Positions 8,632 through 16,779 of a stretch of 32,574 nt of DNA are shown piece after piece (within the stretch, counting starts at the first letter, position 1; each line of letters starts with the position of its first letter). This DNA is from a filamentous cyanobacterium CCT1 (GTDB lineage Bacteria; Cyanobacteriota; Cyanobacteriia; Phormidesmidales; Phormidesmidaceae): contig PYER01000039.1 in NCBI GenBank assembly GCA_003017855.1, forward strand, positions 1-32,574. The letters are read 5' to 3'. Below the pieces are notes generated by a model. That model was not told the origin of the DNA. It did not search any database and was given only the letters and a program-made list of their open reading frames with translations. The position numbers were made by a program, and so were the translations under genes.

Positions 8632-9720
8632 ATGAGTGATTCATCAGCAGGAAAAATTACGGTTGGCATTGTCGGGGCATCGGGCTATGGAGGGGTGCAG
8701 CTGGTGCGGCTGCTGACCCAGCACCCTGAGGTTGAGCTGGTTTATCTTGGCGGCGACAGCAGCGCGGGGCAGCCCTATACCGATATTTATCCTCACCTGG
8801 CTGACTCGGTCAATTTGACGGTAGAGCCGGTAGACTTGAGCGCGATCGCCGAGCGCTGCCAGGCCGTATTTCTCTCGCTGCCCAACGGATTAGCCCACAC
8901 GATGGCCCCCACCCTGCTGGAGCGAGGCTGCAAGGTGCTCGATCTGTCTGCAGACTACCGCTTTGAAAATTTGAATACTTACCAGGCGTGGTACGGCGGC
9001 GATTCCGGGACGGATCGCTTTGCGAATCGCACCGACCAGGTCACCGCTGCCGAAGCGGTATACGGCCTGCCGGAATTGTTCCGCGATCGCATTCGAGATG
9101 CCCGCCTGGTGGGCTGCCCCGGCTGCTATCCCACCGCCAGCCTGCTGGGCATTGCGCCCCTGCTCAAGCAGGGACTGGCCCAGCCCGAAACATTAATTAT
9201 TGACGCCAAGTCGGGCACCTCCGGCGGCGGGCGAGTGGCAAAAACCAATATGCTGCTGGCTGAAGCCAGCAACTCCCTGGGGGCCTACGGCGTCGCCCGC
9301 CACCGCCACACCCCTGAAATCGAGCAAATTTGCACCCACCTGGCCCGTCACGATGTCACAGTGCAGTTCACCCCCCATTTGATCCCGATGGTACGGGGCA
9401 TTTTGGCCACCATCTACGCCACCCTGCGCGACCCCGGCCTGGTGCGGGACGATCTGCTTACCATCTACAGCGCCTTCTACCGCGCCTCCCCCTGGGTGAC
9501 GGTGCTGCCCAACGGCACGTACCCCCAAACCAAATGGGCCTGGGGCACCAACCGCTGTTACATCGGCCTCGAAACTGATCCCCGCACCGGGCGGGTAATT
9601 GTCATGTCTGCAATCGACAACCTGATGAAAGGCCAGGCCTCTCAGGCCGTACAGTGCTTCAACCTGATGATGGGCCTGGATGAAGACCTTGGGTTGCCCA
9701 CTACGACTTTCTATCCGTAG
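8632..9720 (+). CDS. argC: N-acetyl-gamma-glutamyl-phosphate reductase
   Basis: A 362-aa enzyme of arginine synthesis that reduces N-acetylglutamyl phosphate to the semialdehyde with NADPH. The nucleotide-binding loop [18 protein letters not shown] (11-28) and the active-site segment GCPGCYPTA with the nucleophile Cys165 are present, followed by the KSGTSGGGR loop and the histidine-rich [10 protein letters not shown] segment. The frame stays open upstream to 8479, but the extra 51 residues do not look like ArgC, whose conserved part begins just after the ATG at 8632; this start is therefore preferred. The length is close to the usual 345-355 aa. It is read divergently from ribBA. Confidence 0.95.
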   Translation: MSDSSAGKITVGIVGASGYGGVQLVRLLTQHPEVELVYLGGDSSAGQPYTDIYPHLADSVNLTVEPVDLSAIAERCQAVFLSLPNGLAHTMAPTLLERGCKVLDLSADYRFENLNTYQAWYGGDSGTDRFANRTDQVTAAEAVYGLPELFRDRIRDARLVGCPGCYPTASLLGIAPLLKQGLAQPETLIIDAKSGTSGGGRVAKTNMLLAEASNSLGAYGVARHRHTPEIEQICTHLARHDVTVQFTPHLIPMVRGILATIYATLRDPGLVRDDLLTIYSAFYRASPWVTVLPNGTYPQTKWAWGTNRCYIGLETDPRTGRVIVMSAIDNLMKGQASQAVQCFNLMMGLDEDLGLPTTTFYP

Positions 9721-9727
9721 CGGATTT

Positions 9728-9870
9728 GTAGGCGGGTGGATGGGTAGGCGGATAGGTGATGTAGGGCGATCGCTAGATGAGTCTGCGAACAATTCTCCTG
9801 AAAACCAAGGAACCACGTCTAAAGCCAGGCCTACTCATCCACTCATCTACTCATCTACTCGCCCACTCTC
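9728..9870. repeat. Imperfect inverted low-complexity repeat after argC
   Basis: A G-rich arm (about 9728-9765, with repeated GGGTGGATGGGTAGGCGGAT-like words) faces a C-rich arm (about 9832-9870, with ACTCATCC and ACTCATCTACTC words). The arms are roughly complementary, so a long imperfect hairpin can form between argC and the convergent FtsB-like gene. It may act as a two-way transcription stop or be a dispersed intergenic repeat; a genome search would decide. Confidence 0.45.
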
Positions 9871-9894
9871 CAACCCTCCCACTCCCCATTCCCC

Positions 9895-10272
9895 TCAGTC
9901 CGTCCAGACCACCTGCCGCTCCGACTTAGAGCGGTAGCCCGTTTGCTCTTGAATCACTCGACCCGCCTGGGCTGGGTCAAAATAACGGTCAAAATCTGCC
10001 CGCAGACGTGTATTAGCGGCTTCTGCCTCAGCGAGTTCGGCGCGGGCAACCTCAAGCTCCTGCACCTGGGTTTGCAGGTAAGGCAGCAGTCGCCCCAGCG
10101 ACAGGGCTGCCACCGAAATCAAAAATATATTGACCCCAAGCCGCGCGCTCAGCTCTAGGGCAACGGTATGACGAGCCAGCCGTCGCCAAGGGTCAGGCCG
10201 TCGCTGCCGCCGAACAGATTTGCGCTGAGGAGATGACATGGGCAGCGGACGGCGAGAAGGCGAACGACTCAT
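9895..10272 (-). CDS. FtsB/DivIC-like single-pass coiled-coil protein
   Basis: A 125-aa protein with a very basic N-terminus (RRQRRPDPWRRLARH), one membrane helix (about residues 43-65), a heptad-rich coiled coil (about 66-93, QTQVQELEVARAELAEAEA) and a short conserved-looking tail ending in ...SERQVVWTD. This layout (cytoplasmic basic tail, one helix, external coiled coil) is that of septum-formation initiator proteins (FtsB/DivIC/FtsL). A role in division is plausible but rests on architecture only. The ATG at 10272 is used; an internal ATG at 10239 is possible. It stands alone between convergent argC and the divergent phosphatase gene. Confidence 0.6.
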   Translation of the reverse strand: MSRSPSRRPLPMSSPQRKSVRRQRRPDPWRRLARHTVALELSARLGVNIFLISVAALSLGRLLPYLQTQVQELEVARAELAEAEAANTRLRADFDRYFDPAQAGRVIQEQTGYRSKSERQVVWTD

Positions 10273-10487
10273 GGGGTAGGTGCTCTAAGCTGGCCTTTAT
10301 TATGCCTGAGAATAATGAGAATAAACCCGATCTAATGCCCAATCTGAGCGGTTTTCCTGAGCTGCGGTCCAGTTTTCGATGGCCCTAAGATACATCTTTA
10401 GCTGACCTTCATCCACGTGAGCATTACGGAAACTTGATAGTTGAGTTTGGGGTTAAGGCATAATGAAAGCAACGGAGTCCCTGCCCC

Positions 10488-11249
10488 ATGCCCCGAAGAA
10501 TTTTTATCGGCGATATTCACGGTCACTACGACGGCCTGCAGCGGCTGTGGGATGCGATCGCTCCCGAGCCCGACGATGAAATTTACTGTGTTGGCGATTT
10601 AATCGATCGCGGCCCTAAGAGTGCCGATGTGGTTGACTTCATTCGCCGCCACGCTACCAACTGCGTGCGGGGCAACCACGAGCAGCTTATTCTCGACACC
10701 TTTGTTGACGGCAAAATTAATCCCCCCACCCTGCAGGGCTGGATTTTTAGCGGCGGCCAGGCCACCCTCACCAGCTACCACGGCTCTGCCTCCACCCTCG
10801 AAGACCACCTCGAATGGCTGCGCCAGCTGCCTCTCTATATTGATCTGGGCGACCTGTGGCTGGTGCATGCCGGGGTAAACCCCATGCTGCCGATCGCCGA
10901 GCAGAGCAGCTACGAAATGTGCTGGATTCGCGAAACCTTTCACAGCAGCCTGACGCCCTTTTTCTCCGACAAGCTGATCATCACCGGGCACACTATCACC
11001 TTCACATTCCCCGGTGTAGATCCCGGCCAGATTGTCGCGGGGCGCGGCTGGCTCGATATTGATACCGGCGTCTATCACCCCCGCAGCGGCTGGCTCACCG
11101 CCCTCGACTGGGATAACCAGATCGTCTACCAGGTGAATGTGTTTGAGCCGATCGAACGGGTGCGATCGTGCGCTGAGGCAATTACCTATCTCGATCCCAC
11201 GCTGATTAAAAAACGCCCCCGCGATATGGCCACCCGTGCGGTGTATTAA
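10488..11249 (+). CDS. PPP-family serine/threonine protein phosphatase (metallophosphoesterase)
   Basis: A 253-aa protein with the PPP metal-binding motifs in order: GDIHG (8-12), GDLIDRGPKS (about 36-45) and RGNHE (about 61-65), plus a later HAG and the GHT histidine motif. These bind the two metal ions used to hydrolyse phosphomonoesters. Bacterial relatives include protein phosphatases PrpA/PrpB and diadenosine tetraphosphatase ApaH; the short length and the motif spacing fit the bacterial PrpA/PrpE type better than ApaH. The protein substrates are unknown. GGAG about 10 nt before the ATG supports the start. It is followed after 86 bp by the MazEF-like pair, which has its own repeat-bearing upstream region. 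Confidence 0.85.
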   Translation: MPRRIFIGDIHGHYDGLQRLWDAIAPEPDDEIYCVGDLIDRGPKSADVVDFIRRHATNCVRGNHEQLILDTFVDGKINPPTLQGWIFSGGQATLTSYHGSASTLEDHLEWLRQLPLYIDLGDLWLVHAGVNPMLPIAEQSSYEMCWIRETFHSSLTPFFSDKLIITGHTITFTFPGVDPGQIVAGRGWLDIDTGVYHPRSGWLTALDWDNQIVYQVNVFEPIERVRSCAEAITYLDPTLIKKRPRDMATRAVY

Positions 11250-11281
11250 TCGTGGCTACTGCTCCATAGCACTTGGCCTTC

Positions 11282-11333
11282 TCTACACCAGGCTTGGCTA
11301 TACTTCAGGTACATGGTCTACACCTGGCTATAC
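11282..11333 (+). promoter_or_regulatory. Direct-repeat operator/promoter region of the MazEF-like operon
   Basis: TCTACACC followed by TGGCTATAC occurs twice: 11282-11289 with 11295-11303, and 11317-11324 with 11325-11333. The second copy ends 2 bp before the antitoxin ATG. Between them CAGGT and ACCTG half-sites form an inverted repeat. Toxin-antitoxin operons are usually repressed by their own antitoxin on such sites; that is inference here. A TATACT inside the first copy could be a -10 box. Confidence 0.4.
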
Positions 11334-11335
11334 CC

Positions 11336-11593
11336 ATGACCGAACCATCGGCTGGTCTACCCATTCAAACAGAGCTAGTAGACGATACCCAGGCGCTGGC
11401 CAAAGAGCTTGGGGTCTCTTGGGGGCAATTGATTACTCTCGCTCTGCAAGACTTTGTTCAGCGATATCGCGGGCAGAAGAACCTGGTAGAGCGCATTAAT
11501 GCAGCTTACTCCGATGAAATTGATTCAGAAGAAACAAGCCTTATGGCAGCCATGCGATCGACCCATCGCCGCGTTGTTGAAGGTGAATGGTGA
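11336..11593 (+). CDS. MazE-like antitoxin (ribbon-helix-helix type likely)
   Basis: An 85-aa acidic protein directly in front of a MazF-like toxin. Residues 10-45 (QTELVDDTQALAKELGVS, then a second helix) fit a short ribbon-helix-helix DNA-binding domain, and the acidic tail ending in RRVVEGEW is the usual toxin-neutralising end of cyanobacterial antitoxins of this kind. The frame is open upstream to a TTG at 11273, but the extra residues cross the operator repeats, so the ATG at 11336 is preferred; there is no clear ribosome binding site. The stop overlaps the toxin start, which suggests translational coupling and a shared mRNA. Confidence 0.75.
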   Translation: MTEPSAGLPIQTELVDDTQALAKELGVSWGQLITLALQDFVQRYRGQKNLVERINAAYSDEIDSEETSLMAAMRSTHRRVVEGEW

Positions 11594-11946
11594 TCAATCA
11601 AGGCGATGTTTACTGGGTCGATTTAGGTGATCCAATTGGGTCAGCGCCGGGCTTGCTTCATCCCCATGTTGTGATCCAGAACGATGCTTTTAATCGCAGC
11701 AATATTAGAACAGTAATTGTTTGTGCACTAACGTCAAACCTCAGACGGGCTTCTGCACCAGGGAACGTGCTGCTAGCGGTAGGGGAAGCTAACCTTCCGA
11801 AACAAAGCGTAGTAAATATCTCTCAAGTTTTCACTGTAGACAAAAGCCAGCTCGATGAAAAGATCGGCACGTTGTCTTCAACCCGAGTCCGACAGATTCT
11901 TGATGGTTTACAGCTTCTGCTCGACCCCTATGAGCTGGAAGTTTAG
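11587..11946 (+). CDS. mazF: MazF/PemK-like endoribonuclease toxin, possibly impaired
   Basis: A 119-aa MazF/PemK-fold protein (INQGDVYWVDLG start, VVIQND, VCALTSNLRRA, PKQSVVNISQVFTVDK), the family of ribosome-independent mRNA interferases. It starts within the antitoxin gene: ATG 11587 lies 7 bp inside it. One oddity is the loop after the first strand: it reads GSAPGLLHPHVVIQND. MazF proteins usually keep an acidic residue and an arginine here (GSE..., R-P or R-H-P); both are replaced. The Thr/Ser of CALTSN, the other catalytic position, is kept. The toxin may be weak or inactive, or use another residue. The family call is safe; activity is not. Confidence 0.85.
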   Translation: MVINQGDVYWVDLGDPIGSAPGLLHPHVVIQNDAFNRSNIRTVIVCALTSNLRRASAPGNVLLAVGEANLPKQSVVNISQVFTVDKSQLDEKIGTLSSTRVRQILDGLQLLLDPYELEV

Positions 11947-11967
11947 GGCGAGCCAGTGGCAATTGTT

Positions 11968-12108
11968 GAAAATGCAGTCTTTACCCAAGTGGGCGACCAG
12001 GCGATCGCGGCTGCGTCCGGCGATGTCTTCGCTATCGCTGCGGTGGTAGGAGATAAAGATTTGGGCACGACTCTTGGCGATCGCTGCTCCTATTAAAGCC
12101 TGAATCAC
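11968..12108 (-). pseudogene. TIR-domain protein remnant
   Basis: On the minus strand, from a GTG at 12108, residues 16-47 read QIFISYHRSDSEDIAGRSRD, then RLVAHLGKDCIF. This is the first strand and helix of a TIR domain (IFISYRRxDS...GRIYDRL...FG). After GKDCIF the TIR homology stops and the frame ends a few codons inside the convergent mazF gene. The catalytic glutamate of TIR NADases comes later in the fold and is therefore missing. Upstream the frame remains open only to a TAA near the minisatellite. It is best read as a decayed fragment of a signalling or defence protein. Confidence 0.6.
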
Positions 12109-12155
12109 CCGTGCTGGGTAGGCTTGGCGTTGCTTGGGGACGTGGCTCAGTTCCG

Positions 12156-12380
12156 CGATCGCAGCGCTTGATTATTCGATTGCATGGGGATGTCATGCAA
12201 TCGCAGCACCAGGTTTATCAATTGCAGCAGGGTGTTATGCAATTGCAGCGGGTGGTTAGTCCATTGCAGTGGGATGTTATGCGATCGCATCGAGCGGTTT
12301 ATCAATTGCAGCGCCTGGTTATGCGATTGCATGGGGATGTTATTCGATTGCAACGCCTGGTTATGCGATCGCACCGCGAT
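12156..12380. repeat. 21-bp minisatellite with HIP1-like core, 11 units in exact register
   Basis: An octamer of the form C(G/A/C)AT(T/C)GCA begins at 12156, 12177, 12198, 12219, 12240, 12261, 12282, 12303, 12324, 12345 and 12366, that is every 21 bp without any slip. The spacers vary around GCGGCTGGTTATG. Units 1, 7 and 11 contain the full HIP1 octamer GCGATCGC. Because 21 is divisible by 3 and stops are absent, three frames (two plus, one minus) stay open and give heptapeptide repeats such as RLHGDVM or MQSHNQA; none has a convincing start, so a protein is doubtful. Confidence 0.85.
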
Positions 12381-12426
12381 GCAATTGAATGTCGTCACTC
12401 AGATTAGCGAAAGCGATCGCGCCAAA

Positions 12427-12459
12427 AGACCTCTGGGTTTTTCAAAAACCCAGAGGTCT
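12427..12459 (-). terminator. Rho-independent terminator of gap1
   Basis: A 16-bp perfect stem (12427-12442 with 12444-12459; arm AGACCTCTGGGTTTTT) lies 19 bp after the gap1 stop and is followed on the minus strand by TTTT. It may work in both directions and isolates gap1 from the minisatellite side. Confidence 0.85.
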
Positions 12460-12477
12460 GGAGCTAGAGCCTTTTCA

Positions 12478-13542
<1,065 letters not shown>

Positions 13543-13831
13543 TTATTGGTAAGGTTTGCTGTGAACTAGGCTGTGATTGGCACAGCCCAACGTTTCTTCA
13601 AAAAGGGGGCATTGGATGACCACTGAGTTAGTCATGCCTGGCCCTGCAAATCTTCGTCACTCCCCACTGAAAAATGCTATGGGTAAACCCTGGGGCAGGG
13701 TCAAGATCTACGCTTTTATTTCAGAGTTGAGGTTTTCGTTCAATTCCTGGCTGAGCGAATTAAACTAAATCAAATTCAAGTTCAGCGGTGAGGTTTCGCC
13801 ATTGGGAAAACGCTAAACTCCAAGCTGGACT

Positions 13832-13899
13832 TGGTATACTCACCTGGATAGGTGATGGCCAAAAGCCTCTGTTGCTATACCTGTAGCCGATGGGTGAGT
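13832..13899 (+). promoter_or_regulatory. Extended -10 promoter and competing inverted repeats before the 56-aa gene
   Basis: TGGTATACT (13832-13840) is an extended -10 element; transcription from it would give a leader of about 113 nt. TCACC (13840-13844) can pair with GGTGA at 13851-13855 or at 13893-13897, the latter extending to a longer TACTCACC match. The rest of the gap1 upstream region (13531-13831) shows nothing gene-like; a 63-codon frame there is not supported. Confidence 0.35.
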
Positions 13900-13959
13900 G
13901 TAGTTACGGCGGTGACTCAATGACGCCTACAGTTTCGGTCGGCCACAGGAGAAAGCGCT

Positions 13960-14130
13960 ATGTTTACTGGCCTTGATCTGATTGTGATCCTGCTGGTGTT
14001 GTCTGCGTTTTTTTACGCAACGAGCACTCCCAGCAAAGATAAAGATGCAGGGTTTAAGTTTGAGCCGCTAACGCTGCTGGTGGTAGCCATTGTTGTCGGC
14101 ATGATCGCGGTATCTGTGGTCAATCGCTAG
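13960..14130 (+). CDS. Small two-helix membrane protein (56 aa)
   Basis: A short gene starting MFTGLDLIVILLVLSAFFYA. It has two hydrophobic helices (about residues 5-20 and 38-53) joined by a charged loop (TSTPSKDKDAGFKFEPL). AGGAG 8 nt before the ATG, the strong helix pattern and the good codon use support it as real. I do not recognise the family. Its size and layout resemble the small subunits and accessory peptides of thylakoid or plasma-membrane complexes, but nothing in the sequence fixes a partner. It stands between gap1 (divergent) and the DUF1400 gene (convergent). Confidence 0.65.
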   Translation: MFTGLDLIVILLVLSAFFYATSTPSKDKDAGFKFEPLTLLVVAIVVGMIAVSVVNR

Positions 14131-14231
14131 TGCGGTGCGCTGACGCGGCCGGTAACGAGGGTTGGCCAGCGCCAGTACGGCTTGGACAGACCAGAATTTC
14201 GGGAGCGATGGCTTCTGTCAGACAAGCGTTC

Positions 14232-14255
14232 AAACGTTCGAACGTTCGAACGTTT
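14232..14255. repeat. 24-bp perfect palindrome built of GTTCGAAC words
   Basis: From 14232 to 14255 the sequence equals its own reverse complement and consists of 8-bp AACGTTCG steps. It covers the last base of the DUF1400 stop codon. It lacks the U-tract of a terminator in either direction. Confidence 0.7.
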
Positions 14256-14776
14256 CAAAGAAAAATTGACAGGGGGCGTAGAAAGCTGGCCAGGCGGTTG
14301 TAGGCGGCCTGAATGTTGTCGCCCTCTAGCACCACTTCTTCGGTGGGGTAGTTTTGCAGTAGCTCCAGCAGGGTTATCTGCTGGTCATCGCTGGCCGACA
14401 GCACCAGCGCCGATCGCAGCGCCTGGCGGTCAGCTACGCCCGCCCCAGTGTGAATCGACTGACCAACGTAGTCGAGCACCCATTCGCCAGGGCGGCTGTT
14501 GAGGGAGCGATCGAGAATGACGGCGTCGGCGGCCAGGGGGCGGGTGAGCAGCGATCGCAGTTCGCCCGGATTTTGCCCCGCCTGGTTGAGCAGCCCGCCC
14601 AGCACGCCGGTGGCTTCGCCCGTATTGGCCAGCAATTCGAGCAGAACAACGGGTACGGTGCGGCTAAACCCCCGGTAGTTGAGCCGCACTCGCTCGGCAG
14701 CAAGCCCCGGGCTAATGGCCAGGGTAATTAGCCCCAGACTGGCCAGAGCAATGGCTGTAACGATTCGTCGCTGCAT
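14255..14776 (-). CDS. Exported DUF1400-domain protein
   Basis: A 173-aa protein with a signal peptide (basic MQRR, hydrophobic core, cleavage after GLAA near residue 27). The rest (AERVRLNYRGFSRTVPVVLL start; LLTRPLAADAVILDRSL; a helix with LRSALVLSASDDQQITLLELL; NYPTEEVVLEG) follows the pattern of DUF1400, a cyanobacterial domain usually found in front of an alpha/beta hydrolase. Here it is alone: no hydrolase follows. The likely location is periplasm or thylakoid lumen. Function unknown. The start follows a GGAGG sequence 8 nt upstream. The next gene upstream (GntR) is co-directional with a 90-bp gap. Confidence 0.75.
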   Translation of the reverse strand: MQRRIVTAIALASLGLITLAISPGLAAERVRLNYRGFSRTVPVVLLELLANTGEATGVLGGLLNQAGQNPGELRSLLTRPLAADAVILDRSLNSRPGEWVLDYVGQSIHTGAGVADRQALRSALVLSASDDQQITLLELLQNYPTEEVVLEGDNIQAAYNRLASFLRPLSIFL

Positions 14777-14866
14777 AGCGACCCTCCTCCCAACTGATCT
14801 TCTGACGAGCCGCTGCTGTCTAAGGTTGCGGCCGCCTGTGGTCAGTATAACGATGTCAAAAAGGTG

Positions 14867-15589
14867 TCAAGCGCTGGCCCCAGCCCGGGTGCTGAGGGAG
14901 TAGCAGAAGCGATCGGCCCGCGAAATGGTAGACCCGTACAGCACGGGCTGCTGATTGCTGCTGTAGGCCGTGTAGCGATAGACCATCAGGGCGTGGCCCA
15001 GGGGTACCTCTAAGTAGCCGCTGAGGTCATAGTCGGCGTGGGTGCACTCGATCACGGCATCAAGACAATCGATGGGAATACCGTGCTGGGCTAGGGTGGG
15101 AAAGGTCATCTGCTGTTCTAGCAGGGGCGCAAAGCGTTCGCCCAAATCGGCGATTAGGTAGGACACATCCACCGCCCCGGCGGCTCCGTCCATGCGGAAG
15201 AGTTTTTTTTGCAGGTAGACTGGCGACGCTTTGCCAATCTCCAGGGCCGCTGCCACATCTCTGGGGGCAGCAACTGGTTCAAACTCCAAGTTTTCAAAGG
15301 AAAAGGCAACCCCCTGGCGGGCCATGTCCTGCTCTAAAAATACCAGCGGGCTGGAGAGCGAGTAGGTCACTTTCTTTTGGGGCGTGACAAAGACGCCTTT
15401 GCCCCGGTAAGCGATCGCCAGCCCCTGGCTGACCAGGTTGGCCACCGCCTGCCGGGCCGTAATGCGGCTGACGCTGAAGGTTTCCATCAGCTGGTGCTCG
15501 CTGGGCAGGCGATCGCCCGACGCATAAACCCCCGCCTCGATCTGGTGGCGCAGCTTTTCAGAAATGCTGATGTGAAGAGGAGGAGACAT
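14867..15589 (-). CDS. GntR/HutC-family transcriptional regulator
   Basis: A 240-aa regulator. Residues 5-70 form the GntR winged helix (ISEKLRHQIEAGVYASGDRL, PSEHQLMETFSVSRITARQA, then the GKGVFVT wing), and residues about 80-235 form a UTRA ligand-binding domain (LEQDMARQG, then KLFRMDGAAGAVDVSYL), which marks the HutC subfamily. Such proteins usually repress and let go when a small metabolite binds. It is divergent from the desaturase/hydrolase operon, and the spacer between them carries a perfect 16-bp palindrome, so it most likely controls that operon. The ligand cannot be deduced. Confidence 0.9.
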   Translation of the reverse strand: MSPPLHISISEKLRHQIEAGVYASGDRLPSEHQLMETFSVSRITARQAVANLVSQGLAIAYRGKGVFVTPQKKVTYSLSSPLVFLEQDMARQGVAFSFENLEFEPVAAPRDVAAALEIGKASPVYLQKKLFRMDGAAGAVDVSYLIADLGERFAPLLEQQMTFPTLAQHGIPIDCLDAVIECTHADYDLSGYLEVPLGHALMVYRYTAYSSNQQPVLYGSTISRADRFCYSLSTRAGASA

Positions 15590-15633
15590 AGTCAGAGAAC
15601 CATCAACCGGCGGTGGGCATGCTCACATACAGC

Positions 15634-15678
15634 TTGACCAGCCAAAATAATGTGCTAAGCTCACTTGTTATAACAAGT
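15634..15678 (+). promoter_or_regulatory. Promoter with overlapping GntR-type palindromic operator
   Basis: TTGACC (15634-15639) and TAAGCT (15656-15661) are 16 bp apart and fit a plus-strand promoter. Two bases later, on the expected start site, lies the perfect palindrome ACTTGTTATAACAAGT (15663-15678). Its core GTTATAAC resembles the GT-n-TA-n-AC sites of HutC regulators with the central two bases swapped. A repressor bound there would block transcription of the desaturase operon. Confidence 0.5.
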
Positions 15679-15698
15679 TGACTGCAGTCCATGCAGAG

Positions 15699-15737
15699 GG
15701 TCGTTGTGCTGACTGCTCTAGTCAGCAGGTCGTTGTG
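15699..15737 (+). promoter_or_regulatory. Hairpin framed by 10-bp direct repeats in the desaturase leader
   Basis: GGTCGTTGTG occurs at 15699-15708 and 15728-15737. Between them GCTGACT (15708-15714) and AGTCAGC (15720-15726) form a 7-bp hairpin with a 5-nt loop. Just upstream is another palindrome, GACTGCAGTC (15680-15689). The block lies in the putative leader of the desaturase mRNA and may be an extra operator or an RNA control element. Confidence 0.4.
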
Positions 15738-15835
15738 GGAAAGGTGAACTGAGAGCTTGGGCGATCGCCCAGGCAGTCTACCTTTCATTCTCATTATCCG
15801 ATGTTGCCAAGGCATTTTCTACCCGAACGTTAACC

Positions 15836-16771
15836 ATGCTTACGAATACTACACCTGCTGCTAAACTCAGTCCGCTGCCGGTTCAACCGCGCCAGGTTTT
15901 ATCTGCCGAGGCGTTGAGCATTCTCAATCAGCGGTCGAACCGGGCCGGGGCGATTCAGCTTTTGGGCCATCTGGGGGTGATGGCGATTAGCGGCTACCTG
16001 TGGGCGATCGCCCCGCTGGTGGTCGCGCTGCCCGCCCTGGTCATCTGTGGGGCCAGCCTGGCGCTGATGTTTTGCCCCATGCATGAGTGCAGCCACCGCA
16101 CGGCCTTTGCTAACCCTCGCCTTAACGACGGTGCGGCCTGGCTGGCGGGGCTGCTGTCGTTCTATAACAGCACCTTTTACCGGCGTTACCACAAGTGGCA
16201 CCACCGTTACACCCAAATTCCGGGCAAAGACCCTGAGCTCGATGATCCCAAGCCCCATAGCCTGGCCAACTATTTTTGGCAGCTCAGCGGCATTCCCTGG
16301 TGGATTGGTAAAGTGCGCTGCCACAGCAAAGTGGCGCTGGGGCAACTGGAGAGCATGTACTATCTGCCTGAGAGCGGCCACAGTGAGGTGGTGCGATCGG
16401 TGCGCCTGCAACTGTTCACCTATGCTGCAGTAATTGTGGTCTCTACCCTGCTTGGCCACCCGTGGTTTTTGTTCACCTACTGGGTGCTGCCGCTGGCTGT
16501 GGGTCAGCCAGTGCTGCGGTTTGTGCTGCTGGCTGAGCACACCGGCTGCCCCAACGACGAAAATCCATTGATCAATACCCGCACCACGCTCACCCTCTGG
16601 CCCCTGCGTTGGCTAATGTGGAACATGCCGTACCACGCTGAGCACCACCTGTATCCGTCAATTCCGTTCCAGGCGCTGCCAGCGGCCCACGGGCAGCTCA
16701 AGCCCTACTTTGAGCACGTCGATGCGGGCTATGTGCGGGTAAATCGCAGTATTGTGGCCAAAGTTAGCTAA
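15836..16771 (+). CDS. Membrane fatty-acid-desaturase-family protein
   Basis: A 311-aa membrane di-iron protein. The three histidine boxes are HECSH (83-87), HKWHH (119-123) and HAEHH (267-271), with an extra AEHTGC (233-238). Hydrophobic segments before box 1 and between boxes 2 and 3 give the usual four membrane passes. The family includes acyl-lipid desaturases and related hydroxylases and ketolases; this member lacks a clear match to DesA/B/C/D wording, so the substrate is unknown. It begins 246 bp from the GntR gene and is followed after 8 bp by a MetX-like hydrolase, which suggests one mRNA and one pathway. Confidence 0.85.
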   Translation: MLTNTTPAAKLSPLPVQPRQVLSAEALSILNQRSNRAGAIQLLGHLGVMAISGYLWAIAPLVVALPALVICGASLALMFCPMHECSHRTAFANPRLNDGAAWLAGLLSFYNSTFYRRYHKWHHRYTQIPGKDPELDDPKPHSLANYFWQLSGIPWWIGKVRCHSKVALGQLESMYYLPESGHSEVVRSVRLQLFTYAAVIVVSTLLGHPWFLFTYWVLPLAVGQPVLRFVLLAEHTGCPNDENPLINTRTTLTLWPLRWLMWNMPYHAEHHLYPSIPFQALPAAHGQLKPYFEHVDAGYVRVNRSIVAKVS

Positions 16772-16779
16772 GGGCGGCG

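Noticed and set aside
12177-12373. CRISPR array
   Set aside because: Units are 21 bp with an 8-bp core and variable flanks of 13 bp; there are no 25-37 bp identical repeats, spacers of proper length or cas genes.
12111-12407. Heptapeptide-repeat proteins on both strands of the minisatellite
   Set aside because: Frames on both strands are open only because the repeat unit has no stop codons; no ribosome site or unique domain. Kept as a repeat, not as a gene.
13577-13768. 63-codon frame upstream of gap1
   Set aside because: TTG start, no ribosome site, no recognisable features; overlaps promoter-like sequence.
13837-13899. Riboswitch in front of the 56-aa gene
   Set aside because: The alternative pairings include bases at or before the likely transcription start, so an RNA switch is not supported; no known riboswitch core was seen.
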